Shown here one piece after another: positions 53,377-62,731 of a stretch of 64,000 nucleotides of DNA. A program made the translations under genes and the position numbers. Every line of letters begins with the position of its first letter. Within the stretch, counting starts at the first letter, position 1. The notes under the pieces were generated by a model. It did not search any database. It was not told where the DNA came from and worked only from the letters and a program-made list of their open reading frames with translations. Origin of the DNA: Simkaniaceae bacterium (GTDB lineage Bacteria > Chlamydiota > Chlamydiia > Chlamydiales > Simkaniaceae); assembly GCA_018399075.1 (NCBI GenBank), contig CP073763.1, positions 1,612,001 through 1,676,000 on the forward strand, read 5' to 3'.

Positions 53377-54711
53377 AACACCCCCAGGGAGGTGGAAAAC
53401 GATTTCCCTCCCTAATTTTTTAGCAACACTTGCAGCTAAAATCGAGCGGTACCCACCAGCGCATACAAAAGCAATCTTTCCATCTGGAAGCTCTTTGATT
53501 CGCTTTGTCAGTTCACTGCAGGGAATGTGTTTTGCATCAGCAATATGCCCTCCTGCCCACTCTCCTTCTGAACGAACATCAATAATATGAAGGACTTCTT
53601 TTTCTTTAAATAGGTCTTGGGGGGTTAGCTCTGGAATTTCGTCTAGAGGAAGCTCTTTTTTATTCCAAGCCTCCATCCCTCCTTCAAGATATCCCTCCAC
53701 ACGATTAAGCCCTATTCGAGCAAGAGAATGAATCGCTTCTTCGACTTGCAAAGGTGTGGAAGTCACTAAGAGAATTGGACAATCATAAGAGACAGCGGAA
53801 GAGGCCCAAAAACCAAGCTTTTCTCCTGCACCAATACAAATGGCTCCTGGAATGTGACCTCGACTAAAAGCTGTTTGATTTCGGAGATCAATAACAACAC
53901 CCCCTTTATCAATATGTTTTTGAAAATCAAGAGGGTCTAGAGGAATGGGGGTTCTAATTTGTTCTCTTTCACTGCAAGAGTTATAGACCTTCATACGAAA
54001 GTAATAGTCTGGAAGATGGGGGGTCCTTGAAAGGACTAAATCAACGAATTCCCTTTCAGAGATCGAAGGGTTTAAGAAAGGGTTGCTTAACCTCTCTTGT
54101 CCAAGGGTTGAATAGGGACGATCGACCACTCCCCCTCCACAAAAAGATCCTGATCCATGTGCTGGATAGATCTCTAATGAATCGGGAAGATCTTTGAGTT
54201 TTTCAGAAACGGAATGATAAAGCTGTTTAGCCAAAGACTCTGTTACCTCTTTGCCAATGAGGTCAGGTCTTCCCACAGACCCAACAAAGATAAAATCCCC
54301 AGAAAAAAGAGCTTTGGGCTCTTCATCAATAAGCATTAGAAAGGAAACGTGCTCTGGAGTATGGCCCGGGGTATGTAGAACTTTTAAAGTGACTTTTCCC
54401 AGCTTAAAAAGATCTCCATCAAAACATTCTTTATGTGGAAAAGATACCTCATATTTTTCCTCCTTATCATATCCTGAAAGGACGTGTTCTGCTCCAGAGC
54501 GAGCAGCTAAATAGCGCGCACCTGAAGCATAATCTGCATGAATATGGGTTTCAAAAACATGAGAAATAACAAGGTTATTTTCTTCAGCAAACTCTAGATA
54601 AAGATCAACGTCATACCGTGGATCAATAATGGCAATTTGCCCAATTTCACTACATCCTGTTGCATAGGAATAGTGTGAAAGACCTTTTTCTTCAAACTGC
54701 TTTAGAATCAT
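53338..54711 (-). CDS. CstB-like persulfide dioxygenase-rhodanese
   Basis: Three domains in 457 residues. First is an ETHE1-type metallo-beta-lactamase persulfide dioxygenase (HIHADYASGARYLA, HTPGHTPEH, FSGDFIFVGSVGRPDL, PAHGSGSFCGGG). Next is a rhodanese domain at about 265-355 in which the catalytic Cys position reads TSTP, so it is inactive. Last is an active rhodanese with CAGGYRS (Cys417). This MBL, pseudo-rhodanese, rhodanese order is that of Staphylococcus CstB, which turns persulfides into thiosulfate and sulfite. It would detoxify reactive sulfur. It follows typA by 45 bases. Confidence 0.88.
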   Translation of the reverse strand: MILKQFEEKGLSHYSYATGCSEIGQIAIIDPRYDVDLYLEFAEENNLVISHVFETHIHADYASGARYLAARSGAEHVLSGYDKEEKYEVSFPHKECFDGDLFKLGKVTLKVLHTPGHTPEHVSFLMLIDEEPKALFSGDFIFVGSVGRPDLIGKEVTESLAKQLYHSVSEKLKDLPDSLEIYPAHGSGSFCGGGVVDRPYSTLGQERLSNPFLNPSISEREFVDLVLSRTPHLPDYYFRMKVYNSCSEREQIRTPIPLDPLDFQKHIDKGGVVIDLRNQTAFSRGHIPGAICIGAGEKLGFWASSAVSYDCPILLVTSTPLQVEEAIHSLARIGLNRVEGYLEGGMEAWNKKELPLDEIPELTPQDLFKEKEVLHIIDVRSEGEWAGGHIADAKHIPCSELTKRIKELPDGKIAFVCAGGYRSILAASVAKKLGREIVFHLPGGVLAWRTAGLPLTI

Positions 54712-54756
54712 TATTTAACCTAGAGTTTTTTAGGGCTAAAGTAACGAAACTCTTTT

Positions 54757-56562
54757 TTATTTACGAGAGGATTTTCTTTGGCTTTCAGAAAGCACCTTTT
54801 TCCTCAGCCGAATGTTATGCGGAGTGACCTCAACAAACTCATCATCTTGGATAAAGTCAATTGCTTGCTCCAACGTAAGCACTGTTGGTGGCGTTAAGAT
54901 TAAACTCTCATCGGTACCAGAGGCTCGAACGTTAGTGAGCTGCTTTTCGCGCGTGATATTAACAACTAAGTCATTATCGCGACTATTTACACCGATGACC
55001 ATCCCTTCGTAAACATCATCACCAGGTTTAACAAAGATCGTTCCTCGACTTTGAAGGTTGAAGCAAGCATAACCTGTAACTTTCCCTTGGTTCATCGAGA
55101 TAAGAGCTCCATTTTTTCGTCCTGCAATTTCGCCACGGTATGAGCCATAACTGTCAAAGACAGAGGTAAGAATTCCAAGTCCACGAGTGACCGTAAGGAA
55201 CTCATTACGGTAACCAATAAGCCCTCTTGTTGGGAGAGAAAATTCAATGGTTGTAATATTATGCTCATTGGTGTGGAAATTGCGCATCTCCCCTTTTCGA
55301 CGGTTGAGCTCTTCGATCACCGTTCCAGAAAATTCATCGGGTACTTCAATATGGGTATGTTCAATCGGCTCATCTTTATTTTCTTTGAAAATCACGCGAG
55401 GTTTTGAAACTAAAAACTCATATCCTTCGCGTCTCATCGCTTCGATAAGGATCGAAAGATGGAGCTCTCCTCGTCCAGCAACACGGATGGCATCCTCACG
55501 CCCGTCGACTTCTTCGACATTTAGGGAAATATTTGATTTTTTCTCGTGCAAAAGACGTTCACGGATTTTATTCATCGTCACATGTTTTCCATCACGTCCG
55601 ACAAAAGGGCCCGAATTCACTGAAATTTCCACAGAAAGGGTCGGTTCACCAAGCTCAATAAGGGGAAGTTGATTGATATGATTCGGATCACAAAGGGTAT
55701 CGCCAATCATCACATCAGGGGCTCCTGAAATACTAACAATATCTCCGACTCCCGCTTCTTCAAGCTCCACTTTTTTAAGGCCATGATACCCATCAATACG
55801 GGTAACTTTATGCTTGGTTGGGTGACCACTTTTTTCAATGAGCGTAAACGAGTCCCCTTTTTTAATTTGTCCTTCTAGAATTCGTCCCGTTGCTTGCCTT
55901 CCTAAGAAATCGCTATGAGAAATGGTGCTGGCTTGCATTAAAAAGGGAACATCCATATTACCAGGAGGATGGGGAACTTTATTGATAATGAGATCAAAAA
56001 TAGGGCGCATATTCTCTCTAGGATCTCCTTCGTTCATGAAGGCATAACCACCAATTGCGGAAGCATAACAATAAACAAAATCGAGCTGCTCATCATTGGC
56101 GCCAAGCTCCACAAAGAGATCAAATGTTTTATTGAGAGCATTTTCAGGATCAGCATGAGGCTTATCGATTTTATTAAAGATCACGATAGGGCTCAGTCCC
56201 ATTTTTAGCGCTTGAGAAAGAACAAAACGGGTTTGAGGCATTGGCCCCTCCCCAGCATCGACAATCAGTAGAACACAGTTAACCATCCCGAGAACGCGCT
56301 CAACTTCTCCTGAGAAGTCAGCATGACCTGGGGTATCAATCACATTGATCTTGTACTCATCAACAAAAAGACTCGTATGCTTTGCAAAAATGGTGATTCC
56401 TCTTTCTTTTTCTAGCTCATTGGAATCCATCGCTCTCTCAGGAATCTCCTCATTTTCTCTAAAAATCTCAGCTTGTCCAAGCAAGCAATCGAGGAGGGTT
56501 GTTTTCCCATGGTCAATGTGGGCAATAATAGCAATATTACGAATCTTTTCTGGTTTGTACAT
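54757..56562 (-). CDS. typA: GTP-binding translational factor TypA/BipA
   Basis: BipA is a ribosome-binding GTPase of the EF-G class that aids ribosome assembly and stress adaptation. The G domain has AHIDHGKTTLLD (G1), the RGITI switch, DTPGHADF (G3) and NKID (G4). Domain II, the III/V-like domains and the BipA-specific C-terminal domain (RGTIFVKPGDDVYEGM) follow. The ATG at 56562 gives 601 residues, the family length, and begins MYKPEKIRNIAIIAH. The in-frame ATG at 56613 adds 17 residues not typical of the family. Confidence 0.95.
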   Translation of the reverse strand: MYKPEKIRNIAIIAHIDHGKTTLLDCLLGQAEIFRENEEIPERAMDSNELEKERGITIFAKHTSLFVDEYKINVIDTPGHADFSGEVERVLGMVNCVLLIVDAGEGPMPQTRFVLSQALKMGLSPIVIFNKIDKPHADPENALNKTFDLFVELGANDEQLDFVYCYASAIGGYAFMNEGDPRENMRPIFDLIINKVPHPPGNMDVPFLMQASTISHSDFLGRQATGRILEGQIKKGDSFTLIEKSGHPTKHKVTRIDGYHGLKKVELEEAGVGDIVSISGAPDVMIGDTLCDPNHINQLPLIELGEPTLSVEISVNSGPFVGRDGKHVTMNKIRERLLHEKKSNISLNVEEVDGREDAIRVAGRGELHLSILIEAMRREGYEFLVSKPRVIFKENKDEPIEHTHIEVPDEFSGTVIEELNRRKGEMRNFHTNEHNITTIEFSLPTRGLIGYRNEFLTVTRGLGILTSVFDSYGSYRGEIAGRKNGALISMNQGKVTGYACFNLQSRGTIFVKPGDDVYEGMVIGVNSRDNDLVVNITREKQLTNVRASGTDESLILTPPTVLTLEQAIDFIQDDEFVEVTPHNIRLRKKVLSESQRKSSRK

Positions 56563-56651
56563 CTTTTTCAAATCCTTTAGGTATATCTCCTCTATTCTAA
56601 TAGAAAGATTCATTTATTGACATCGTGAAAAAAAGTTTTTAACGTAGGCTC

Positions 56652-58196
56652 ATGCATCTTTTCAGGCAGAAAATCAATTGGCTAGCAATTATTGGACAGG
56701 TAGGGCTCCTCCTTCATGTTCCTGCAGCCATGGCTGCATTCACCCTGATTATCGGCATATTTTATGCAGAATGGTTTTCCCTCATCCCCTTTGGATTCTT
56801 AGCTCTTTTTTCTCTTGTTTTAGGACAACTTATGTACCGTCTTACTCAAAAAGCAAAAGCAGCACACCTCTGGGACGCCATGTTGATTGCTGGAATCAGT
56901 TGGCTTTTCTGTTCGATCCTTGCAGCAATCCCTTTTTACTGGATTTCCCATATCTGTCTAAATGCTGGGACTGATTCAGAAGTATTAAAAGTTTTTTCAG
57001 AGCCTGTTAATGCTCTTTTTGAAGCTTTTTCAGGATTTACAAGTACAGGGCTAACGATGATGCAGCAAGAAGGCCCTTTCCCTTATTGCTTACAATGGTG
57101 GCGTTCTTTTCTTGAGTGGATTGGAGGACTCGGTCTTGTGGTCTTTGTTTTGGCATTGACTCATCTAAATAAACAAAGCTTTGAGCTCTACTATGCCGAA
57201 GCACGCTCGGAACAGATGACGAAAAATATTCATAGCACCGCCCACTGGATTTGGGGAATCTATCTTATCTTTACTTTTATCGGCTTTATCCTCTTCTACG
57301 TTTCTGGAATGTCTCTTTGGGATGCGATTAACCACGCCATGACGGTCATTTCAACCGGCGGCTTTACCGTGAGCAAAAATAACTTTCAGGGATACGGCCT
57401 GACCACTCAAATCATTGCAATGTTTATGATGATCATTGGCGCTATTAGTTTTGCTGTCCACTTTCGAGTGATTCGGGAAAAAGACTTTGGGATCCTCTGG
57501 AAAAGCTTGCAACACCGTCTTCTCTATATCTTAGCTATTGGCGGTGGATTTCTTCTTCTCCTCCTTAATTACTGGAATGGAACCTATGGCCATTGGGTCC
57601 ACTCTTTTTTCGAATGGATCTCAGCCCTTACAACATGTGGCTATTCGACGATGGACCTCTCCTTCTTTAGCCCCATGGTTAAGCTCTTTCTTATTATGGG
57701 TATGTTTATCGGTGGGGCGACAGGCTCAACAGCTGGTGGATTAAAACTCAAAAGGATACTCTATCTCGCGAAAGGCATTTTTCTTCGGATTCTTTCGATT
57801 ACTACAAAAAAAGAAAAAGTGATCACCAAAAAAAGGGAGAATGTGACCGATGAACCTCCAGGAGTGGCTCTTTCCTCCATAGAAAAAAGTGAGCGCCTTG
57901 TCACATCTGAAGTCCTCTTCTCACTTTGGGCGACAACACTATTTCTAGCCTGGTTCCTTATGCTCCGCTACGTCCCAAAGGGAAGGGCTCTCGACGCCCT
58001 TTTTGAAGTGACAAGTGCCATGAGTAATGTCGGGCTTTCCTCGGGGATTATTACTCCCGAACTTCCCACTATGGCGAAGTGGATTTTTATATTTCTCATG
58101 TGGGTGGGAAGGCTAGAAATTATACCTGCCCTCGTGCTACTTTTAACACTACCGCTTATCTTTAAAAGGAAAAATATCGATGGAAAAAAGTCCTAA
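56652..58196 (+). CDS. trkH: TrkH/KtrB-type potassium transporter
   Basis: A 514-residue K+ uptake channel subunit with four M1-P-M2 repeats. The selectivity-loop elements are visible as FTSTGLTM, ISTGGFTV, LTTCGYST and SAMSNVGLSSG. A cytoplasmic loop near residues 385-420 is Lys/Glu-rich. It needs a TrkA/KtrA regulatory partner, which is not in the window. The TM2 gene overlaps its end by 17 bases. The Trp-rich N-terminus and first segments are as in TrkH. Confidence 0.9.
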   Translation: MHLFRQKINWLAIIGQVGLLLHVPAAMAAFTLIIGIFYAEWFSLIPFGFLALFSLVLGQLMYRLTQKAKAAHLWDAMLIAGISWLFCSILAAIPFYWISHICLNAGTDSEVLKVFSEPVNALFEAFSGFTSTGLTMMQQEGPFPYCLQWWRSFLEWIGGLGLVVFVLALTHLNKQSFELYYAEARSEQMTKNIHSTAHWIWGIYLIFTFIGFILFYVSGMSLWDAINHAMTVISTGGFTVSKNNFQGYGLTTQIIAMFMMIIGAISFAVHFRVIREKDFGILWKSLQHRLLYILAIGGGFLLLLLNYWNGTYGHWVHSFFEWISALTTCGYSTMDLSFFSPMVKLFLIMGMFIGGATGSTAGGLKLKRILYLAKGIFLRILSITTKKEKVITKKRENVTDEPPGVALSSIEKSERLVTSEVLFSLWATTLFLAWFLMLRYVPKGRALDALFEVTSAMSNVGLSSGIITPELPTMAKWIFIFLMWVGRLEIIPALVLLLTLPLIFKRKNIDGKKS

Positions 58197-58392
58197 AAGC
58201 TTTGTTGCTGCTGTTTTACTCTGCTTCTTTCTTGGAACTCTAGGAGTTCACCGCTTTTACGTCGGTAAAATTGGAACAGGAATCCTGATGATTATCACTT
58301 TTGGCGGCTTTGGAATTTGGCAAATCATCGACTTTGTGATCATTGTCTGCAGCAAATTCCGCGATAAGCAAGGACGCTTTATTCTCCCTTAA
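58180..58392 (+). CDS. TM2-domain protein
   Basis: The 70-residue protein is a single TM2 domain: two hydrophobic helices joined by a short turn, with the conserved FLGTLGVHRFYVGKIGTGI element and a C-terminal DF-containing helix (IWQIIDFVII). The family is widespread and of unknown function. It overlaps trkH by 17 bases, so the two are coupled, and its stop overlaps the convergent CHLPS gene by 14 bases. Confidence 0.9.
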   Translation: MEKSPKSFVAAVLLCFFLGTLGVHRFYVGKIGTGILMIITFGGFGIWQIIDFVIIVCSKFRDKQGRFILP

Positions 58393-59494
58393 AGTATTTC
58401 TCAACATTTCTTACTATAGCATCAATTGCATGATCGAATAAAGGTGTGCCATGCCATTTTGAAGATAGGACAACATTATCTCTACATGCTACTTGAGCAA
58501 GAGCATTATCCTTTGTGACAACACCGTCACCTTCAATTTCACCTTGCGAGCCAGCTTGTACAACAGTGTGGGGATGAGGAGATTCTTTCAGCGTCTTTTC
58601 TGAATCATATTCCCATTGCAAGAATTTTACTGCTCGAGCTCCAAGTTCCCCTAGCATTTCTCTTCCAAAATTCGAAGTTGAACGGAAGGTTTGATAGTCA
58701 ACAATATAGTGTTTTCCTTTAGAACGAGGATTCTCTAAATGATCTCTCCATTTAACGCCTCCTCCAATCGACCATCCAAAATCAACGATTTGAGTCGCAC
58801 CCATTTCGTCAAGAAGTGAAAGCATCACCTGATGAGAAGCAACCATCGCATCGCGATTGGGAAACCAGCCAGAGCTTCTCCCAGCACCTGGATAGTTAAA
58901 AAAGAGGATATTCGCATTTAACCGCGATGCTAAAGTCATGATTGAACTGCTAGGGTCCATAAGTTGCTCATAAAACGCTGCATTCGGTGGAGTCACAATC
59001 ATCCAACGCCCTTTAAGACCAACATCTTTTTTCTTAAATAAAACGCCATCCACTAAATGCCTTGTAGAGGATAAAGCAGAAATTCTCATGGCTTGATATT
59101 CATCAGAAACCCTTTGCCGGCTGACTTCAGACTTCTCACGGATAAATTGATTTCGGACACCAGGAGTTGCTGCAGGATGAACGACAGCTCCAACAATCAC
59201 TTGAACGAGTCGATAAGCAAAAACAGATGCGAGAGCTAACATCACTTTCCAAGAATGATTTGATAGCGGAGGGGGATTCATACTCCCTGAAATTTTCCTT
59301 ATACAAAAGGCTGTAATACTATAAACTACTCCTAGAGGAAACCCATATAAAATGGCGTCTAAAGTAGAAGCTTTTACGATGGCTGTGATATTGATCGGAG
59401 CCGTATAAATAGGTGCAGGTGGCTTTTCAGCTGACAAGGCATTCTTTGCAGTTGATTCATTGTAAGATTGAAAATATATATTTACAAGATTCAT
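58379..59494 (-). CDS. CHLPS-type (DUF818) alpha/beta hydrolase-like protein
   Basis: The 371-residue protein has two hydrophobic stretches in its first 110 residues (near 50-70 and 85-105), then a hydrolase-like domain. GWSIGGG provides a nucleophile elbow (Ser near residue 243), preceded by NILFFNYPGAGRSSG with the oxyanion-side strand; a late GDGVVTKDNAL could hold the acid and a closing HG a His. The family is named after a C. psittaci 43-kDa protein and is largely restricted to chlamydiae. Its role is unknown, but membrane location and lineage restriction suggest an inclusion or envelope function. Confidence 0.78.
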   Translation of the reverse strand: MNLVNIYFQSYNESTAKNALSAEKPPAPIYTAPINITAIVKASTLDAILYGFPLGVVYSITAFCIRKISGSMNPPPLSNHSWKVMLALASVFAYRLVQVIVGAVVHPAATPGVRNQFIREKSEVSRQRVSDEYQAMRISALSSTRHLVDGVLFKKKDVGLKGRWMIVTPPNAAFYEQLMDPSSSIMTLASRLNANILFFNYPGAGRSSGWFPNRDAMVASHQVMLSLLDEMGATQIVDFGWSIGGGVKWRDHLENPRSKGKHYIVDYQTFRSTSNFGREMLGELGARAVKFLQWEYDSEKTLKESPHPHTVVQAGSQGEIEGDGVVTKDNALAQVACRDNVVLSSKWHGTPLFDHAIDAIVRNVEKYFKGE

Positions 59495-59530
59495 GATACC
59501 TCCCTTCTTGGGAGGAATGGTATAAGTAAA

Positions 59531-60433
59531 ATGATGGATTTAATTAAACTTAAAAATATCTCCCCAACTGGAGCCCCCTTAATCGCTACGTTTCTACCTG
59601 AGGGAGGGATGAATCTCTGTAGCTACAAGCTAGGCTCTATCGAGGTGATCGATCAGAAAACTCTTCCTCTTTATGAGGAGAGAAGAGCGGGGCTAGGAGC
59701 GCTGATTGGCCCCCACTTTCATGAGCGTGGGGACGTTTCAACAGGGTTTGATGAATCACTTTTTCCTCATATCGCCAAGGGTAAAGCAAAAGGGAGAAAG
59801 GATCCCTTTTCTCACGGCATAGCTCGCTATGTTCCATGGAAATATGTGGCAAGTGATACGCAGATTAAAGGACGGCTTCGCGGTGATGACCTCTATAAAG
59901 GCGTTCCTCTAAAGGTCTTTGAAGGACAAAACTTTTCGATGACTTTTGAAGCCCGCCTTCTTCCCGATGGCCTCTTCATTGAATATAGGGTCGATAGTGA
60001 AAACCCTTCTCTTGTAGGACTTCACTACTATTATGCTTTTTCAGGAAAGGGAACCATTCATGGAGCGGTTCAACCCACATACAGAAAAAAAGACGAATGG
60101 AAACCCCTTCCTAAAGAGTGGTCCAATGGAAAGGAAAACCATCTTCATTTTCTTTTGCCCCAAGACGCTGACTTTGGATTCCTTCCCGCAAAAAAAACGC
60201 CGAATGATCATGATTACCATATCATTCTCGATACAGAAGGATACTCTCTACATATTGATTATAATACAGCTTCTGATACGGAAATTTCCTGTCAGGTCTA
60301 TCATCCTAAAGATGATACCTTTGTCTGCATCGAACCCCTTTCAGCAAAATCCCCTTCTCAGCCCAAGCTCCACCGGAACATACTAGAGGCTAAGCTCGAA
60401 ATCTTTTCCCCCTTGCACACCAATAAGGATTAA
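59531..60433 (+). CDS. aldose-1-epimerase-like (galactose mutarotase fold) protein
   Basis: The 300-residue beta-sandwich protein resembles mutarotase-like enzymes: ALIGPHFHERG near the N-terminus, HGIARYVPWK, LHYYYAFSG, and a late FVCIEPLSA with the Glu that acts as base in this fold. The exact sugar is unknown and could be a hexose-6-phosphate. The ATG at 59531 (or 59534) is chosen because the frame extended to 59468 would overlap the divergent gene; the GGGAGG site is about 15 bases away, which is long. Confidence 0.7.
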   Translation: MMDLIKLKNISPTGAPLIATFLPEGGMNLCSYKLGSIEVIDQKTLPLYEERRAGLGALIGPHFHERGDVSTGFDESLFPHIAKGKAKGRKDPFSHGIARYVPWKYVASDTQIKGRLRGDDLYKGVPLKVFEGQNFSMTFEARLLPDGLFIEYRVDSENPSLVGLHYYYAFSGKGTIHGAVQPTYRKKDEWKPLPKEWSNGKENHLHFLLPQDADFGFLPAKKTPNDHDYHIILDTEGYSLHIDYNTASDTEISCQVYHPKDDTFVCIEPLSAKSPSQPKLHRNILEAKLEIFSPLHTNKD

Positions 60434-60459
60434 GGTAGAAGGAAAGTGAGGTAATTATA

Positions 60460-62064
60460 ATGGTTAAACGAGTAGTGATTCTGGGGGCTGGATTTGGGGG
60501 CGCCTATACGGCGATGCACCTTGAGAAGTATCTTAAGAAAACAAAAGAACCCTTTGAAATTACGATTGTTAATCGGGAAAACTATTTTGTTTTCCAACCA
60601 ATGCTTGCAGAAGTTGTCGGGGGATCTCTTGGTATTTTGGATACAATCAATCCCCTTCGAAAACTCTTAAGAAAAACAGTTCTTTTTTTCCGAGAAATTG
60701 ATTCGATCGATATTGAAAATCAAAAAATTTTCTTAACCCCAAAGTTTTCTCATAAAACTAGAGAAGTCCCTTTTGACCACTTGGTGCTTGCTCTTGGAAC
60801 GGTGACCGACTTCCGTGGAATGGCTGGACTCCATGAGCATGCTCTCCCCTTTAAAAACCTTGCTGATAGTATTGCCATCCGCAATCAGGTGATCGATGTT
60901 TTGGAAACGGCTGCAAGAACGCATGACCAGGCCCTTAAAAATAAACTCCTGACCTTTGTTGTCGGTGGTGGTGGGTTTTCTGGGACAGAAGTGGTGGCCG
61001 AAGTAAATGACCTCGTCCATAACCTTGCTAAGGAATATCCCGAAATCGATCACAACCAACTGCGCGTTATTCTTATTCATAGTAAAGATCGACTGATGGA
61101 CAAGGAAATGCCTGAATCTTTGGGGCGTTATGCTGAAAAACTCTTAAAAAAACGAGGCGTTGAATTCCGTTTTGGAGCCCACTTAAAAACAGCAACTCCT
61201 GAGGAAGCTATTTTAGATACTGGGGAACATATCCCCACAAAAACAGTGATTTCAACCGTCCCCTCTTCTCCTAATCCTCTTATTGAAGGGCTCCCTTTAA
61301 AATTTGAAAGGGGGAAAATTGTAGCCGATGCAGGAATGCAGGCAGAAGGGAGAGATAATATTTGGGCCATTGGAGATTGCGCAGCGATTCCACACTTAGC
61401 GGGTAAAGGAATTTGCCCTCCTACTGCTCAGTTTGCGATTCGCGAAGCTAAGGTCCTTGCTTATAATATTGCCGCCTCCATTTCAGGATGGGAAAAAAAA
61501 GAATTTCGTTTCAAAGCTTTAGGAATGATGGGAGCTCTAGGTCATCAATCTGCTGTTGCAGAACTCTTTGGAAAATTTAAGTTTTCGGGACTTCTAGCTT
61601 GGATGATGTGGCGGATGATTTATTGGATTAAACTTCCTGGGATGAGCCGTAAAGTTAAAGTCGCTCTCACTTGGATGCTCGATACAATGATTCCGATCGA
61701 AGCGGTGCAAATTAAAACCGCTGCCTCGCAAGGGATTGCCCAACTCCATTTTGAAACAGAAGAGATCATCTTCCACGAAGGAGATGTAGGTGACTATCTC
61801 TATATTATTGTAAATGGTGAAGTAGAGGTCTACCAAGAAAAAGGGAAAGAGAAAAATGTGATTGCCAAACTCAGTAAAGGGGAATACTTCGGAGAGATGG
61901 CTCTTCTCAATCAACGCTCACGCTTAGCAACTGTGAAGTGTCTTTCACCAGTGGATGTCCTAGCCCTTCGAAAAAGTGACTTTGGAATTTTAATTTCCAA
62001 CTTCCAACAACTTCGAAAAGATTTTGAGGAAACAGAAAAAACCCGTAGTAGAGAAATTCAGTAA
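60460..62064 (+). CDS. ndh: type II NADH dehydrogenase fused to a cyclic-nucleotide-binding domain
   Basis: NDH-2 oxidises NADH and passes electrons to quinone without pumping protons. The first ~400 residues have the FAD site GAGFGGAYTAMHLEKYL, the NADH site FVVGGGGFSGTEVVAE, and AIGDCAAIP, then a C-terminal amphipathic region for membrane contact. From about 430 to 530 a cNMP-binding domain follows (FHEGDVGDYLYIIVNGEVEVY, cited by its core EGDVGDYLYII; then GEMALLNQRSRLATVK). GGAAAGTGAGG lies before the ATG. The fusion is unusual and suggests that a nucleotide or a protein ligand controls the enzyme. Confidence 0.9.
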   Translation: MVKRVVILGAGFGGAYTAMHLEKYLKKTKEPFEITIVNRENYFVFQPMLAEVVGGSLGILDTINPLRKLLRKTVLFFREIDSIDIENQKIFLTPKFSHKTREVPFDHLVLALGTVTDFRGMAGLHEHALPFKNLADSIAIRNQVIDVLETAARTHDQALKNKLLTFVVGGGGFSGTEVVAEVNDLVHNLAKEYPEIDHNQLRVILIHSKDRLMDKEMPESLGRYAEKLLKKRGVEFRFGAHLKTATPEEAILDTGEHIPTKTVISTVPSSPNPLIEGLPLKFERGKIVADAGMQAEGRDNIWAIGDCAAIPHLAGKGICPPTAQFAIREAKVLAYNIAASISGWEKKEFRFKALGMMGALGHQSAVAELFGKFKFSGLLAWMMWRMIYWIKLPGMSRKVKVALTWMLDTMIPIEAVQIKTAASQGIAQLHFETEEIIFHEGDVGDYLYIIVNGEVEVYQEKGKEKNVIAKLSKGEYFGEMALLNQRSRLATVKCLSPVDVLALRKSDFGILISNFQQLRKDFEETEKTRSREIQ

Positions 62065-62080
62065 TCATTAATATAAGCTC

Positions 62081-62731
62081 ATGGATATTTGGCTCGATAC
62101 AACAGATATAAAAACAATCACTTTAGGGAGTCAGCTCGGCATTCTTAAAGGTGTGACAACAAACCCCTCTCTTATCGGGAAATCGGGGAAAAGTTTAGAA
62201 GAAAATCTCGATGAAATTCTTAAGTGTCAAAGTGGTCCCGTGACTGCTCAAGTCACCGCTGTTGATCATTCAAATATGATAGAACAAGCTGAAACCCTAC
62301 GCGAATTTTCCGAGAGGATCATTGTTAAAATCCCTGTGACTCAAGAAGGGCTCAAAGCAATGGCATCTCTTTCCCACCTTCAATTTCCTGTGATGGCTAC
62401 TGCTATTTTCACCCCATTTCAAGCGCTCCTTGCTTGCCATGTTGGTGCGACCTATATCGCCCCCTATTATTCCCGCATAAGAGATTCTCTTGACACGCTT
62501 GAAGGAATCCTTCTAACCCTTGATCGTTACGATTTTGAAACTGAGCTGGTTGTTGCCTCCCTCAAGACTCAAGAAGATCTTGAAGACTGCTTTCATATGG
62601 GTGTCGATGCCGTTACCCTTAAAGAAGATCTTTTTGAAACACTAACTGAAGATCAGAGTGGCACTTTTGAAACACTCGATGAATTCTCTAAAGATTGGAA
62701 ATCTGGCAAGCCTTCTAAGCTCCTCCCATGA
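62081..62731 (+). CDS. transaldolase-like (FSA/TalC family) aldolase
   Basis: The 216-residue protein is a short transaldolase-family TIM barrel. TTNPSLIGKSGK opens it, the Schiff-base Lys is in IIVKIPVT (near residue 86), and the barrel closes with VDAVTLKEDLFE. This size is that of fructose-6-phosphate aldolase or TalC-type transaldolase; sequence alone does not separate them. It probably works in the pentose phosphate pathway. It starts 16 bases after ndh and overlaps the next gene by four bases. Confidence 0.88.
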   Translation: MDIWLDTTDIKTITLGSQLGILKGVTTNPSLIGKSGKSLEENLDEILKCQSGPVTAQVTAVDHSNMIEQAETLREFSERIIVKIPVTQEGLKAMASLSHLQFPVMATAIFTPFQALLACHVGATYIAPYYSRIRDSLDTLEGILLTLDRYDFETELVVASLKTQEDLEDCFHMGVDAVTLKEDLFETLTEDQSGTFETLDEFSKDWKSGKPSKLLP

